A stretch of 64,000 bases of DNA, taken from positions 5,779,001 through 5,843,000 of the forward strand of contig NC_015703.1 in the NCBI RefSeq assembly GCF_000218895.1. The letters are read 5' to 3'. The notes under the pieces are model-generated. The model was not told the origin of the DNA. It ran no database searches and saw only the letters and a program-made list of their open reading frames with translations. This DNA comes from Runella slithyformis DSM 19594 (GTDB taxonomy: Bacteria > Bacteroidota > Bacteroidia > Cytophagales > Spirosomataceae). This document shows positions 44,709 through 52,409 of the stretch, piece after piece; positions within the stretch are counted from its first letter, which is position 1, and every line of letters starts with the position of its first letter. The translations under genes and the position numbers were made by a program.

Positions 44709-44775
44709 GTTATTTGATTTGTCAAGGGTATATAAACGGCCTCGTACCTCAGCCGCCCTTGACAAATCAAATAAC
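44709..44775. repeat. Perfect 20-bp inverted repeat inside the IS256 element
   Basis: GTTATTTGATTTGTCAAGGG (44709-44728) and its exact complement at 44756-44775, separated by 27 bases, lie between the transposase stop and the right terminal repeat. It may be a terminator or protect the element from readthrough. Confidence 0.85.
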
Positions 44776-44935
44776 AAATCAAAAAAGCATTTGAAATCGA
44801 AAGGAAAAATTAAATTTGAATCAAATTTGAAGAAAAGACAGAGTTTAAATTACACTCCCCCGGAGGCCTATTAATACCAATCACTCGCGGGACGCGAGCG
44901 ACTGCGAGATAATTTCTAATACGGTAACTTATTGT

Positions 44936-45583
44936 TTACTCATCGTAGTTATCAAAACTTGACAGTGAACCAAACCTTCCATTCTCCCTTCTTTCTGAAT
45001 AAAATCCAATTGACCCATCCGACATTTCCCCCCCATGGTATTTATCATTCTCGTTTTTCAATTTGCCTGACTCTTCAATATTTTTGTAGACTTTGTCATG
45101 CACAATTTTTTCTCTATCGCGCAAAAGCTCGAAGAGCCTTTCCTTTAGTTTGCTATTTTCTTTAGTGAGTCTTTTGTTACTTTCCTCAATTTCGCTTTTT
45201 TTAAACAGGTCGATTCCAGAGCTTATTGACCTTTTCTCCAACTCAGCCTTTTCCTTTATAATCCTCTCTATCTCTTTGTTCTTATCTCTTTCTATCTTTG
45301 CGTTCTTTTTTATGAGCGAGTCTATTGACCTCATTGCCCTTTCGAGCTCTTCGTTCAGATAATCTATTCTCCACATTTTAGCTTTTATCTCTACTGTTTT
45401 TCTTGCTATCTCCGCATCTTTCTTTTGCAATTCCTTTTCTAAGCCCATTATAACAGTCGCTTTACTCATTCTGTTAATTTTATTTTTAAGACTGCTGTTT
45501 TCTTTACTAAGTCTTAATATCTCTTCTGTCTTTTTTTTGATTATGTCAGAAAGAGATCCGTCAGCGTTTGATGGGTATATCAT
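44936..45583 (-). CDS. AT-rich coiled-coil protein of unknown function between two insertion sequences
   Basis: A 215-residue protein, not recognised. From about residue 15 it is almost continuous coiled coil: runs such as EEILRLSKENSSLKNKI, EKELQKKDAEIARKTVEIK and KEIERIIKEKAELEKR, then SNKRLTKENSKLKERL. The tail (HGGEMSDGSIGFYSERRENGRFGSLSSFDNYDE) is Gly/Ser-rich and acidic. AGGA lies 5 bases before the ATG at 45583, a strong ribosome binding site for this genome; a TTG at 45607 is an alternative. The base composition is much more A/T-rich than neighbouring genes, and it is flanked by an IS256 and an IS630 element, so recent transfer is likely. Function unknown. Confidence 0.75.
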   Translation of the reverse strand: MIYPSNADGSLSDIIKKKTEEILRLSKENSSLKNKINRMSKATVIMGLEKELQKKDAEIARKTVEIKAKMWRIDYLNEELERAMRSIDSLIKKNAKIERDKNKEIERIIKEKAELEKRSISSGIDLFKKSEIEESNKRLTKENSKLKERLFELLRDREKIVHDKVYKNIEESGKLKNENDKYHGGEMSDGSIGFYSERRENGRFGSLSSFDNYDE

Positions 45584-45682
45584 TTTTCCTACATTTATAT
45601 TATTCAATATTTTTTATAATCAAAAGACATATACAGACGAATCATAATCATTAAGTATAATCGGTGCTTATTGATAGATGAA

Positions 45683-46692
45683 TTATCCTGTAAAGAAAGC
45701 TACTTCCTTCTTTTTAAAGAATGAAACCAGCAATTCCGTGTCTTTTCTGACCTCCTCAATTTTTTCTTTCAACACTTCGGCCAAATCTGTCAGGTCGAGG
45801 AATACCCGGTTTTTGAGCTCTCTTTTTAACTGACTCCACAGCAACTCGACCGGGTTCAGTTCCGGGCTATAACCAGGCAGGGCCACAAGGTGCACGCGCC
45901 CTTTCTTGCGCGCCAAAAAGTCCTTTATGGCTTGGCTACGGTGGATGGTCGCGCCATCCCAGATCACGATCAAGTCCTTGCTGCGGTACCTGCGGCATAG
46001 GTACTCCAGAAAGTCAACCACCCCCTCACTATTGTATGCCTTGTCTTGTCCGCCGACGTACAGCCTCCCATTAGGGGCCATCGCGGCGATCAGACTGAGG
46101 TGTTCTTTGCCCGCCTTCTCCTCGATAATGGGCGTTTTACCCTTGGGTGCCCACGTACGGCAAACGAGGGGGAGCAGATAGAAGCCTGATTCATCGATAT
46201 ATACGATAGCACGGTTCTCATCCTCGGCTTTTTTAATTCCGGTACCGTCTCTTCCCGCCACTGCTGGACTTTCTGCTTGCTCTGCTGGCGAGCCTTTTTG
46301 GCGGGCTTCTGCAAGCTCCATCCCAGTTTTTTTAGGATACGCCCCACCTGCGTTAGGTCGTAGCTGACACCGAATAGCCTGCCAATCAACTCGTTGACAC
46401 GAGAGCGTGTCCAGATGTGGCCGGGAAAACCGTGGCTGACAGCACCTTGTTTAAGCTCTTCGACAAGCTGCGAAAGCTGTTCTGACGTCAGTTTAGGCAA
46501 CGAACCTGGCGGCTTTCGGGCCAGCAAGCCTTCCGCCCCCAACTCCCGATACTTTTTCAGCGTCTGGCTTACCCAGCCCTCGGTCAGTCCAAGAGCCGAG
46601 GTGATGTCCTTCTGCTTCCAACCCGCTTCTTTCAACTCCACGCAGCGGCGACGTAGTATTTCGTAATCTGATGGTTTGTATTTTGCTTTCAT
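45683..46692 (-). CDS. IS630-family transposase read through a -1 frameshift
   Basis: Two overlapping frames together give a 336-residue transposase, the usual size. The first frame from the ATG at 46692 carries the paired helix-turn-helix (KQKDITSALGLTEGWVSQTLKKY) and runs past 46228; the second, -1 relative to it, holds the DDE core: IVYIDESGFYL, IVIWDGATIHRS and LNPVELLWSQLK. They meet at A-AAA-AAG on the minus strand (46228-46234), the canonical -1 slippery heptamer; slippage at this site joins the frames without loss. This is a known strategy in IS630 elements, so the gene is probably functional rather than broken. Confidence 0.85.
46228..46234 (-). promoter_or_regulatory. Programmed -1 ribosomal frameshift site (A AAA AAG)
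   Basis: On the coding strand the codons are TTA AAA AAG in the upstream frame, so the heptamer A AAA AAG lets both tRNAs slip back one base and re-pair, entering the frame that encodes the DDE domain. Confidence 0.75.
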
Positions 46693-46974
46693 AAATGCAA
46701 TTTACAAACTTTATAAACCTATTCACCCATCAATAACATAAAAGAACTGTTACAAGATAAAGATCAATGTAAGTAGGTAAAAGGTCAGGGTGACACACCA
46801 ATCCGCACACGCCTGATGCTTAGGCATAAACCCCGTCAGGCCTAAATATACCGCTTTCATAAATGGATTGTATCAATCCTTATTGATGGAAATAACTTTT
46901 TAATGCGGACTTCAGAAGGAAATTTAAAAAGGGGTATACAAGCAACAATCAGCGAAACTTATTGTGCAGTACCC

Positions 46975-48279
46975 CTATTCCAACTCCCCCAATTCCAGCA
47001 TTTTAGAGTTACGGGTTAATAAATGAATGATGCCCCAGGCGATCAGGTAGGTACAACCGCAAATGGTAAAGATAATGTGGTAGCCACCAGCCAGGTTTCC
47101 GGCGGCTTTGTAGGTGTCTAATATACTTCCGATCAGCATCGGAAAAAGAATCCCGCCCACCGCGCCGGCCATCCCGCCAATACCCACAATGGAGCTGACC
47201 GCCTGTTTGGGAAACAAATCCGACGGTAACGTAAAAACATTGGTGGCCCACGCCTGATGCAGCGCTACCGCAAAACTGATCAAACCCACCGCTACCCATA
47301 CATCGGTGGCAAACTGAATGAGCAGCACCGACAATTCCAGAAAAGCGATCACCAAAATCACCGTTTTGCGGGCTTTAACAACGGGCCATCCGCGCCGGAT
47401 GAGTTGCGATGAAAACCAGCCGCCGCTGATGCTGCCCACGGTGGTGGCGGTATAAATGAGCATCAGTTCCAAACTCGGTTTTTTGAGGTCTAAACTGAAG
47501 GTAGACGCAAAATAAGAGGGAAGCCAAAACAGAAAAAACCAATAGATCGGGTCAATCAGGCCTTTTCCCGTAATGTAAGCCCAAGTTTGCGGAAACAAAA
47601 ACAACTTGATCCAATTGACCTTGGCTTTTTCGCTGCTGTGCTGCTCTTCTTTCTCCTGACCGTTCACGATGTATTCGTACTCTTCCGTCGTCAGGCGTTT
47701 TTGTTTTGCCGGAATATCGTAGTAAATGAGCCAAAAAATCAGCCACACAAACCCCAGTGCACCCGTGATCCAAAAAACTTCCTGCCAGCCATAGGCGGTT
47801 AATATCCACGGCACAAGCAGTAAAGCCACCACCACCCCCACGCTGGTACCGGCATTGAACAGTCCCGTGGCCAGGGCGCGTTCTTTTTTAGGAAACCATT
47901 CGGCTACCGTTTTTACCGCTGCCGGATAATTCCCCCCTTCGCCCAACCCCAATCCCACCCGGGCAACACCAAAGCCAAACGCACTGCGGGCCAATGCGTG
48001 CAACATCCCGGCAATACTCCAAAAAACGATGGTGATGGAATAGCCCCACTTGGTGCCGATTTTATCAATCAGCCAACCCAATATCAACAAACCAATGGCA
48101 TAGGCCGCCGTAAACGCCATGACAATGCGCGCAAAATCGGTCTCTGACCACGTGAACTCCTTTTCCAGGATGGGTTTCAATAACCCGATGATCTGTCGGT
48201 CCAGGTAATTGATGGTAGTGGCGGTGAACAGCAACACTACAATCAGCCAGCGATAATGTTTGATTTTCGGGGCACTCAT
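46975..48279 (-). CDS. MFS transporter, hexuronate/aldonate-anion-proton symporter type
   Basis: A 434-residue major facilitator with twelve predicted spans. The signature of the ACS (anion:cation symporter) group is present: NYLDRQIIGLLKPIL in span 1, GLILGWLIDKIGTKWGY between spans 2 and 3, and GVARVGLGLGEGGNYPAAVKTVAEWFPKKERA, as in ExuT hexuronate and related aldonate carriers. The natural start is MSAPKIKHYRWL at 48279; the start codon overlaps the stop of the KDPG aldolase gene by one base, implying translational coupling. It probably imports uronate or aldonate. Confidence 0.9.
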   Translation of the reverse strand: MSAPKIKHYRWLIVVLLFTATTINYLDRQIIGLLKPILEKEFTWSETDFARIVMAFTAAYAIGLLILGWLIDKIGTKWGYSITIVFWSIAGMLHALARSAFGFGVARVGLGLGEGGNYPAAVKTVAEWFPKKERALATGLFNAGTSVGVVVALLLVPWILTAYGWQEVFWITGALGFVWLIFWLIYYDIPAKQKRLTTEEYEYIVNGQEKEEQHSSEKAKVNWIKLFLFPQTWAYITGKGLIDPIYWFFLFWLPSYFASTFSLDLKKPSLELMLIYTATTVGSISGGWFSSQLIRRGWPVVKARKTVILVIAFLELSVLLIQFATDVWVAVGLISFAVALHQAWATNVFTLPSDLFPKQAVSSIVGIGGMAGAVGGILFPMLIGSILDTYKAAGNLAGGYHIIFTICGCTYLIAWGIIHLLTRNSKMLELGELE

Positions 48280-48917
48280 CAGCGGGGAAGTTTTTGGGTG
48301 AATTGTGAAAAATGGGCTTTGAGCAGCTCCCATTCTTTTTCCTGAATCAGTTTTTTATCCAACAGCTGTCCGCCCATTCCCACGCCATCGGCCCCGGCAT
48401 TGAAAAATTCGAGCATATTTTCCAAACTCACGCCCCCGGTGGGCAACAATTTCAATTGATTCAACGGCGCTTTCAGCTCTTTGATGTACGACGGGCCCAT
48501 TTGGGTAGCAGGAAACACTTTTACCATACTCGCGCCTAACTTCCAGGCTTTAAAGATCTCAGAAGGCGTAAAGGCCCCCGGAAAGATGGGAATCTCTTTT
48601 TTGACGCAGGCCTTGACCACTTTCTTATCCAGAATCGGGGTAACGATAAACTGCGCCCCCGCCTCCAGTGCCTTTTTCAGATCGCCTTTTGTACACACTG
48701 TCCCCGCGCCGATGTTCAGCCCTTCCTGCTCATTTTCAACGGCGTATTGAATGATCTTCTCGGCACCGGGCGTATTCATTGTGATCTCGATGGTGGTCAG
48801 GCCCGCTTCCCGGTACATCGGCAAAATATGCTTTACTTCTTCTAACGACAGCCCCCGAACGATCCCCACAATAGGGGCTTTCTGAAACAACTCCCACGAA
48901 AATGCTTTTTTACTCAT
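48279..48917 (-). CDS. eda: KDPG/KHG aldolase (Eda-type)
   Basis: A 212-residue class I aldolase that splits 2-keto-3-deoxy-6-phosphogluconate into pyruvate and glyceraldehyde 3-phosphate (and/or 4-hydroxy-2-oxoglutarate). Conserved blocks: IVGIVRGLSLEEV, TTIEITMNTPGAEK with the catalytic glutamate, NIGAGTVC, FIVTPILDKKVV, and ASMVKVFPATQMGP with the Schiff-base lysine, then LLPTGGVSLEN. Its stop overlaps the transporter start, and it lies upstream of that gene in a leftward unit. Confidence 0.95.
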   Translation of the reverse strand: MSKKAFSWELFQKAPIVGIVRGLSLEEVKHILPMYREAGLTTIEITMNTPGAEKIIQYAVENEQEGLNIGAGTVCTKGDLKKALEAGAQFIVTPILDKKVVKACVKKEIPIFPGAFTPSEIFKAWKLGASMVKVFPATQMGPSYIKELKAPLNQLKLLPTGGVSLENMLEFFNAGADGVGMGGQLLDKKLIQEKEWELLKAHFSQFTQKLPR

Positions 48918-48943
48918 GAAATGTAATGGTGATTTGTGATTGA

Positions 48944-49095
48944 GTGAATTAGTGATTGAGTGAATGGTGAGTTGTGATTGAGTGAGTAAGTAGTGAGCTA
49001 ATGGTTTGAATAAATTTTAAGTGCTGATGTCTAAATATTTATACGTCACATGTCGCGACCCGATAAATATACAATTCACTCAATCACTCATTCAC
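48944..49095. repeat. Direct and inverted TGATTGAGTGA repeats between eda and the PQQ gene
   Basis: Several copies of TGATTGAGTGA lie at 48936-48985, and 48944-48965 pairs with 49074-49095 (21 of 22 bases complementary) across about 108 bases. It could form a long stem in transcripts entering the eda gene or be a miniature repeat. Confidence 0.6.
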
Positions 49096-49104
49096 AAATA
49101 CTCT

Positions 49105-51306
49105 CTACGGCAGCGCAAACGCCACGTATTTGCCGCCGGGTTTCAGATCATACCGCGTACCGCCGCAGGCAATGGCAATGTATTGCTTTCCCCTGACTGT
49201 ATACGTAATCGGCGTGGCAAAACCTCCGGCCGGGAGTTTATACTCCCATACAACCTTGCCCGTTTTGGTATCAAAGGCCCGCAGTTTTTCGTCGTAGGTG
49301 GCCGCAATAAAAAGCAGTCCGCCTGCTGTCACGACCGGGCCGCCGTGATTTTCAGTGCCGGTGGCGGGAACGCCCTTTTTGACTAATTCGGGATATTCTC
49401 CCAACGGCACTTTCCAAAGGTACTCTCCGGTGTTCATATCTACGGCATTGAGCGTACCCCAGGGCGGTTGGATGGCAGGGTAATTGTCGGGGTCTCTGAA
49501 TTGGCGGAATCCCCTGTTTTGGTACGCAGGCGTGTACGGAAACAAGTTGCCTTTTTTTGTTTCTACCGTCGTGACCTGATGGACATCGTCGGTCTTTACG
49601 GGCACTCCCGTTTTAAGAAGGTAATTGACGATGGCTTCACGGTCCGGTTTGGAAATGTGTTGAAAAGAAGGCATTCGGTTGCGTCCCGTTTCAATAAGTG
49701 TACTGATTTGCTGCTTGGTCAGTCGCTTTCCTACGTCTTTTAAATTGGGATAAGCCTGCGTAAGCTCCGTATTTTTGGTATCAATGGCGTGACAAATCGC
49801 GCAATTTGCGGTAAAAAGTTTTTCGCCCTGCGTCTGTGTACCGGTATTTTTTTGTGCGGCGGTGGCCTGCATTTTCAGCAGCCAAAGCATGTTATTGGCA
49901 TTGACGTACATGATTCCGTTGGGGTCAGCGGCACTGCCGCCCCATTCGGCTCCGCCGCCAATGCCATAATACAGCGTTTCTTCCGGACTCGGCGGAAGGT
50001 TTTTCGGCCCCCCCCGACTTTTATCAAAAACCGAAAGGGCATACGCCGATGAACTCGGAGAAATGGCGGACATATCGGCTTTGGTAAACGACTGATTGGA
50101 GAAAGGAGCCGGTTTGACAGGCACGGGCTGCGTGGGCCAGGGTGCCTCGCCGGGCAGGGCCGCCACTTTAGGCACCGGTACCTCTTTGACCGGAAACAGC
50201 GGCTTGCCGGTGTCACGGTCAAAGATAAAAATAAGACCGTCTTTGGTGGCCTGGGCAACGGCGTCCACTTTTCGGAGTCGACCGTCGGGACCTTTATGCA
50301 TCACGGTGATCAGATTCGGCGGACAGGGAATGTCGCGATCCCAAAGGTCGTGGTGAACGGTTTGGTAGTGCCAAATACGTTTACCCGTTTCGGCATTCAG
50401 GGCTATGACGCAGTTGGCAAACAGGTTAGCCCCTTTGCGGTCGCCGCCGTAAAAATCGACCGAAGGGGAACCGGTTCCCAGAAACACCGTGCCGCGTTTA
50501 TCGTCTACCACCATGCCCGCCCAACAGTTGGCACCGCCGAGTTTTTTATAGGAATCTTTGGCCCATGTTTCATAGCCGTATTCGCCGGGCAGGGGAATCG
50601 TCCGAAACACCCACGCCAATTTCCCCGTCCGTACATCAAACGCCCGAATGTGTCCGGGAAGCGCATCGCCGCCTTCCGACACCGACGAACCCATGATAAG
50701 CAGGTTTTTATATACAACCCCGGGCGTAGTGGAGCGAATGCTGAATTCATTGACATCGTAGCCCATCGTAGCCTTATCGCCCAGGCCGGCGTGCAGATCG
50801 ACCAACCCATTTTCACCGAAACTCCTGATCAGCTCTCCCGTCAATGCGTTGATGGCCATCAGTTTGGCTCCTACGGAATATAAAATTCGTTTGTCATCAC
50901 CCTCTTCCCAATACACTACGCCGCGTACGGGGTGAAAGCTTGGTTTTAGATTGGGGTTGGACATTGGATCGTACTTCCACAGTTCTTTGCCGGTGGCGGC
51001 ATCGGCGGCGAAAAGCTTCAGGCGCGGGGTTGTTCCGTACAAAATACCGTTGACCACAATGGGCTGGCACTGTATATCATTGCCCCTGCCGTCGGGATTG
51101 TTATTTTCTCCCGTATCATACGACCACGCCAATTGCAATTGGCTGACGTTCTGTTTATTGATTTGGGTTAATTCCGAATACCGGCTCCCGGCGCTGTTGC
51201 CGCCGTATTTGGGCCAGTCCGTGTCTTTATCCTCTCTTATTTGAAAAGCTGCCCCGCACATCAGTACGATAAATAAACCACCTAAAGCATATTTCCAATA
51301 ATTCAT
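49105..51306 (-). CDS. Exported PQQ-dependent dehydrogenase with cytochrome c domain
   Basis: A 733-residue quinoprotein. A membrane anchor or signal (YALGGLFIVLMCGAAF) is followed by an eight-bladed propeller starting DWPKYGGNSAGSRYSELTQI and closing GFRQFRDPDNYPAIQPPWGTLNAVDMNTGEYLW, with CWAGMVVDDKRGTVFLGTGSPSVDFYGGDRKG typical of PQQ glucose dehydrogenases (mGDH-type). A cytochrome c domain is inserted before the last blades with CAICH around residue 500. It would oxidise an aldose or alcohol in the periplasm, handing electrons to the chain. It is the gene upstream of eda; the KDPG pathway context supports a sugar substrate. Confidence 0.9.
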   Translation of the reverse strand: MNYWKYALGGLFIVLMCGAAFQIREDKDTDWPKYGGNSAGSRYSELTQINKQNVSQLQLAWSYDTGENNNPDGRGNDIQCQPIVVNGILYGTTPRLKLFAADAATGKELWKYDPMSNPNLKPSFHPVRGVVYWEEGDDKRILYSVGAKLMAINALTGELIRSFGENGLVDLHAGLGDKATMGYDVNEFSIRSTTPGVVYKNLLIMGSSVSEGGDALPGHIRAFDVRTGKLAWVFRTIPLPGEYGYETWAKDSYKKLGGANCWAGMVVDDKRGTVFLGTGSPSVDFYGGDRKGANLFANCVIALNAETGKRIWHYQTVHHDLWDRDIPCPPNLITVMHKGPDGRLRKVDAVAQATKDGLIFIFDRDTGKPLFPVKEVPVPKVAALPGEAPWPTQPVPVKPAPFSNQSFTKADMSAISPSSSAYALSVFDKSRGGPKNLPPSPEETLYYGIGGGAEWGGSAADPNGIMYVNANNMLWLLKMQATAAQKNTGTQTQGEKLFTANCAICHAIDTKNTELTQAYPNLKDVGKRLTKQQISTLIETGRNRMPSFQHISKPDREAIVNYLLKTGVPVKTDDVHQVTTVETKKGNLFPYTPAYQNRGFRQFRDPDNYPAIQPPWGTLNAVDMNTGEYLWKVPLGEYPELVKKGVPATGTENHGGPVVTAGGLLFIAATYDEKLRAFDTKTGKVVWEYKLPAGGFATPITYTVRGKQYIAIACGGTRYDLKPGGKYVAFALP

Positions 51307-51359
51307 CTTTGTCTTTTGTTACCAATAATACGTTGATTTTCGGGCATTAAGCTAATTAA

Positions 51360-51427
51360 AAATTCACGCAAAGGCGCAGAGGCGCAAAGCATTAAAAACT
51401 TTGCTACTTTGCGTCACTGCGTGATCT
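51360..51427. repeat. CGCAAAG-type repeat with inverted symmetry
   Basis: CACGCAAAGGCGCAGAGG with GCGCAAAG at the left and CTTTGCGTCACTGCGTG at the right form an imperfect stem in the gap upstream of the PQQ gene. Same family as 24751-24777 and 25821-25890. Confidence 0.5.
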
Positions 51428-51431
51428 TACA

Positions 51432-52409
51432 TTAACGAGCGATAAACAAATAGTTGATTTTCCACTTTACTTCCTCCTGCGGCTTCACCGACAGCTTGAT
51501 GTAAGGCTCGGGGCAGGAGGTGGTATGACAGGCCCAGTACACCAATTTTTCCAGCGGTTTATCCCCCCTGATCTGCACCCCCGCACCCGTTTTCAGGTTT
51601 TGGATCAGAATGTCGTAATCTTCGGGCGTGGCATCAAACCCTTTTACACCGGCGCTGAATACATTTTCGCCGGGCGGCACTTCTTTGGCAAACGCGATCA
51701 TGCGGTTTTCTGCCTTCACTACCGTCCCAAAGCCTTTGCCTTCGGCGCTGACCTCGTACGGAAACAGGGTTTGAATGTTGGGCCCGGTAGGTTCATTATC
51801 AATCATAAAAAAATTATGATTGTAAGTTTGGGTCTCGATGGGTTTTTGTCCCGTATTTTTAAGGCTGTGTTCCAGCACCAGCTCCGCCTTTCCTTTGGTG
51901 AGTTTTACCGTTTTTCGGTATACATACCCATAACCGCCGGCGTCTGTGAGTTCATGCGTAAATTCCACTTTGTCTTTCAAGGTCTTTACCGTCCATTTCC
52001 CTCCATTTTTGAGAGTGTAGGGGGTCATAAAAGAGTAAGGTTTGGCATCCGGTTTAATCAGCATTCCCACACCGATCTTGAGAAACTCCCCGCCGACCGC
52101 GGCTTCATTCATGCCTACGGCCACAAATTCTTCCACCGGTCCGGCAATGGCATCGTGCAGCTTAGGATCGTAGGGAGCAGGGTTCCAGATACCGAAATAA
52201 CTGTGGCCTTTGTACTCCAGCCGAGGCATCACGCCCGACCAATCAAAACGAGTCCCCTGATAGTACCCTCTTGCCGCATCGGGCAGGTACAATTCGGCCT
52301 CTATGAGGCCATTGGAAATCTTGGCCGAGGGAAAATCAACGGGAGCAATCAAGCCGACCCATCCCATTACCATAATGAGCAGGGGTAAAAATAGATGTTT
52401 CATAGTCAT
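51432..52409 (-). CDS. Exported galactose-mutarotase-fold protein of unknown function
   Basis: A 325-residue protein. A signal peptide (KHLFLPLLIMVMGWVGLIA) precedes a beta-sandwich domain whose pattern (GLIEAELYLPDAARGYYQGTRFDWSG, FMTPYTLKNGGKWTV, TQTYNHNFFMIDNEPTG and ENVFSAGVKGF) is that of aldose-1-epimerase-like proteins; the TYNHNFF segment could supply the active-site histidine. Its ATG at 52409 overlaps the stop of the upstream dehydratase gene (TAATG), so the two are translationally coupled. It may prepare or bind the sugar oxidised by the PQQ enzyme. Fold assignment is fair, function unknown. Confidence 0.75.
   Translation of the reverse strand: MTMKHLFLPLLIMVMGWVGLIAPVDFPSAKISNGLIEAELYLPDAARGYYQGTRFDWSGVMPRLEYKGHSYFGIWNPAPYDPKLHDAIAGPVEEFVAVGMNEAAVGGEFLKIGVGMLIKPDAKPYSFMTPYTLKNGGKWTVKTLKDKVEFTHELTDAGGYGYVYRKTVKLTKGKAELVLEHSLKNTGQKPIETQTYNHNFFMIDNEPTGPNIQTLFPYEVSAEGKGFGTVVKAENRMIAFAKEVPPGENVFSAGVKGFDATPEDYDILIQNLKTGAGVQIRGDKPLEKLVYWACHTTSCPEPYIKLSVKPQEEVKWKINYLFIAR

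Larger units (their letters stand above)
43405..44867. mobile_element. Complete IS256-family insertion sequence with 8-bp target duplication
   Basis: The element spans about 43413-44859 (1447 bases), flanked on both sides by CCGGAGGC (43405-43412 and 44860-44867), an 8-bp direct repeat as expected for IS256. Imperfect terminal inverted repeats: left GAGACTGTAAAATG then AACTCTGTCT (43413-43436), right GGGAGTGTAATTTA then AACTCTGTCT read inward on the minus strand. One intact transposase fills it. Downstream of the transposase is a perfect 20-bp inverted repeat (44709-44728 and 44756-44775). Confidence 0.9.
45669..46735. mobile_element. Complete IS630-family element with TA target duplication
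   Basis: The element spans about 45671-46733, flanked by TA on both sides (45669-45670 and 46734-46735), the target duplication of IS630/Tc1-mariner elements. Terminal inverted repeats: left TTGATAGATGAAT (45671-45683), right TTGATGGGTGAAT when read inward on the minus strand (46721-46733), two mismatches in 13. One transposase, expressed by frameshift, occupies it. Confidence 0.85.

Noticed and set aside
45683..46321. The second IS630 ORF as a separate gene
   Set aside because: It lacks a sensible start and carries only the DDE core; the slippery heptamer and length show it is the 3' half of one frameshifted gene.
43371..46735. A complete mobile island beyond the two insertion sequences
   Set aside because: No integrase, att repeats or other cargo besides the coiled-coil gene were found; only the IS ends are supported.
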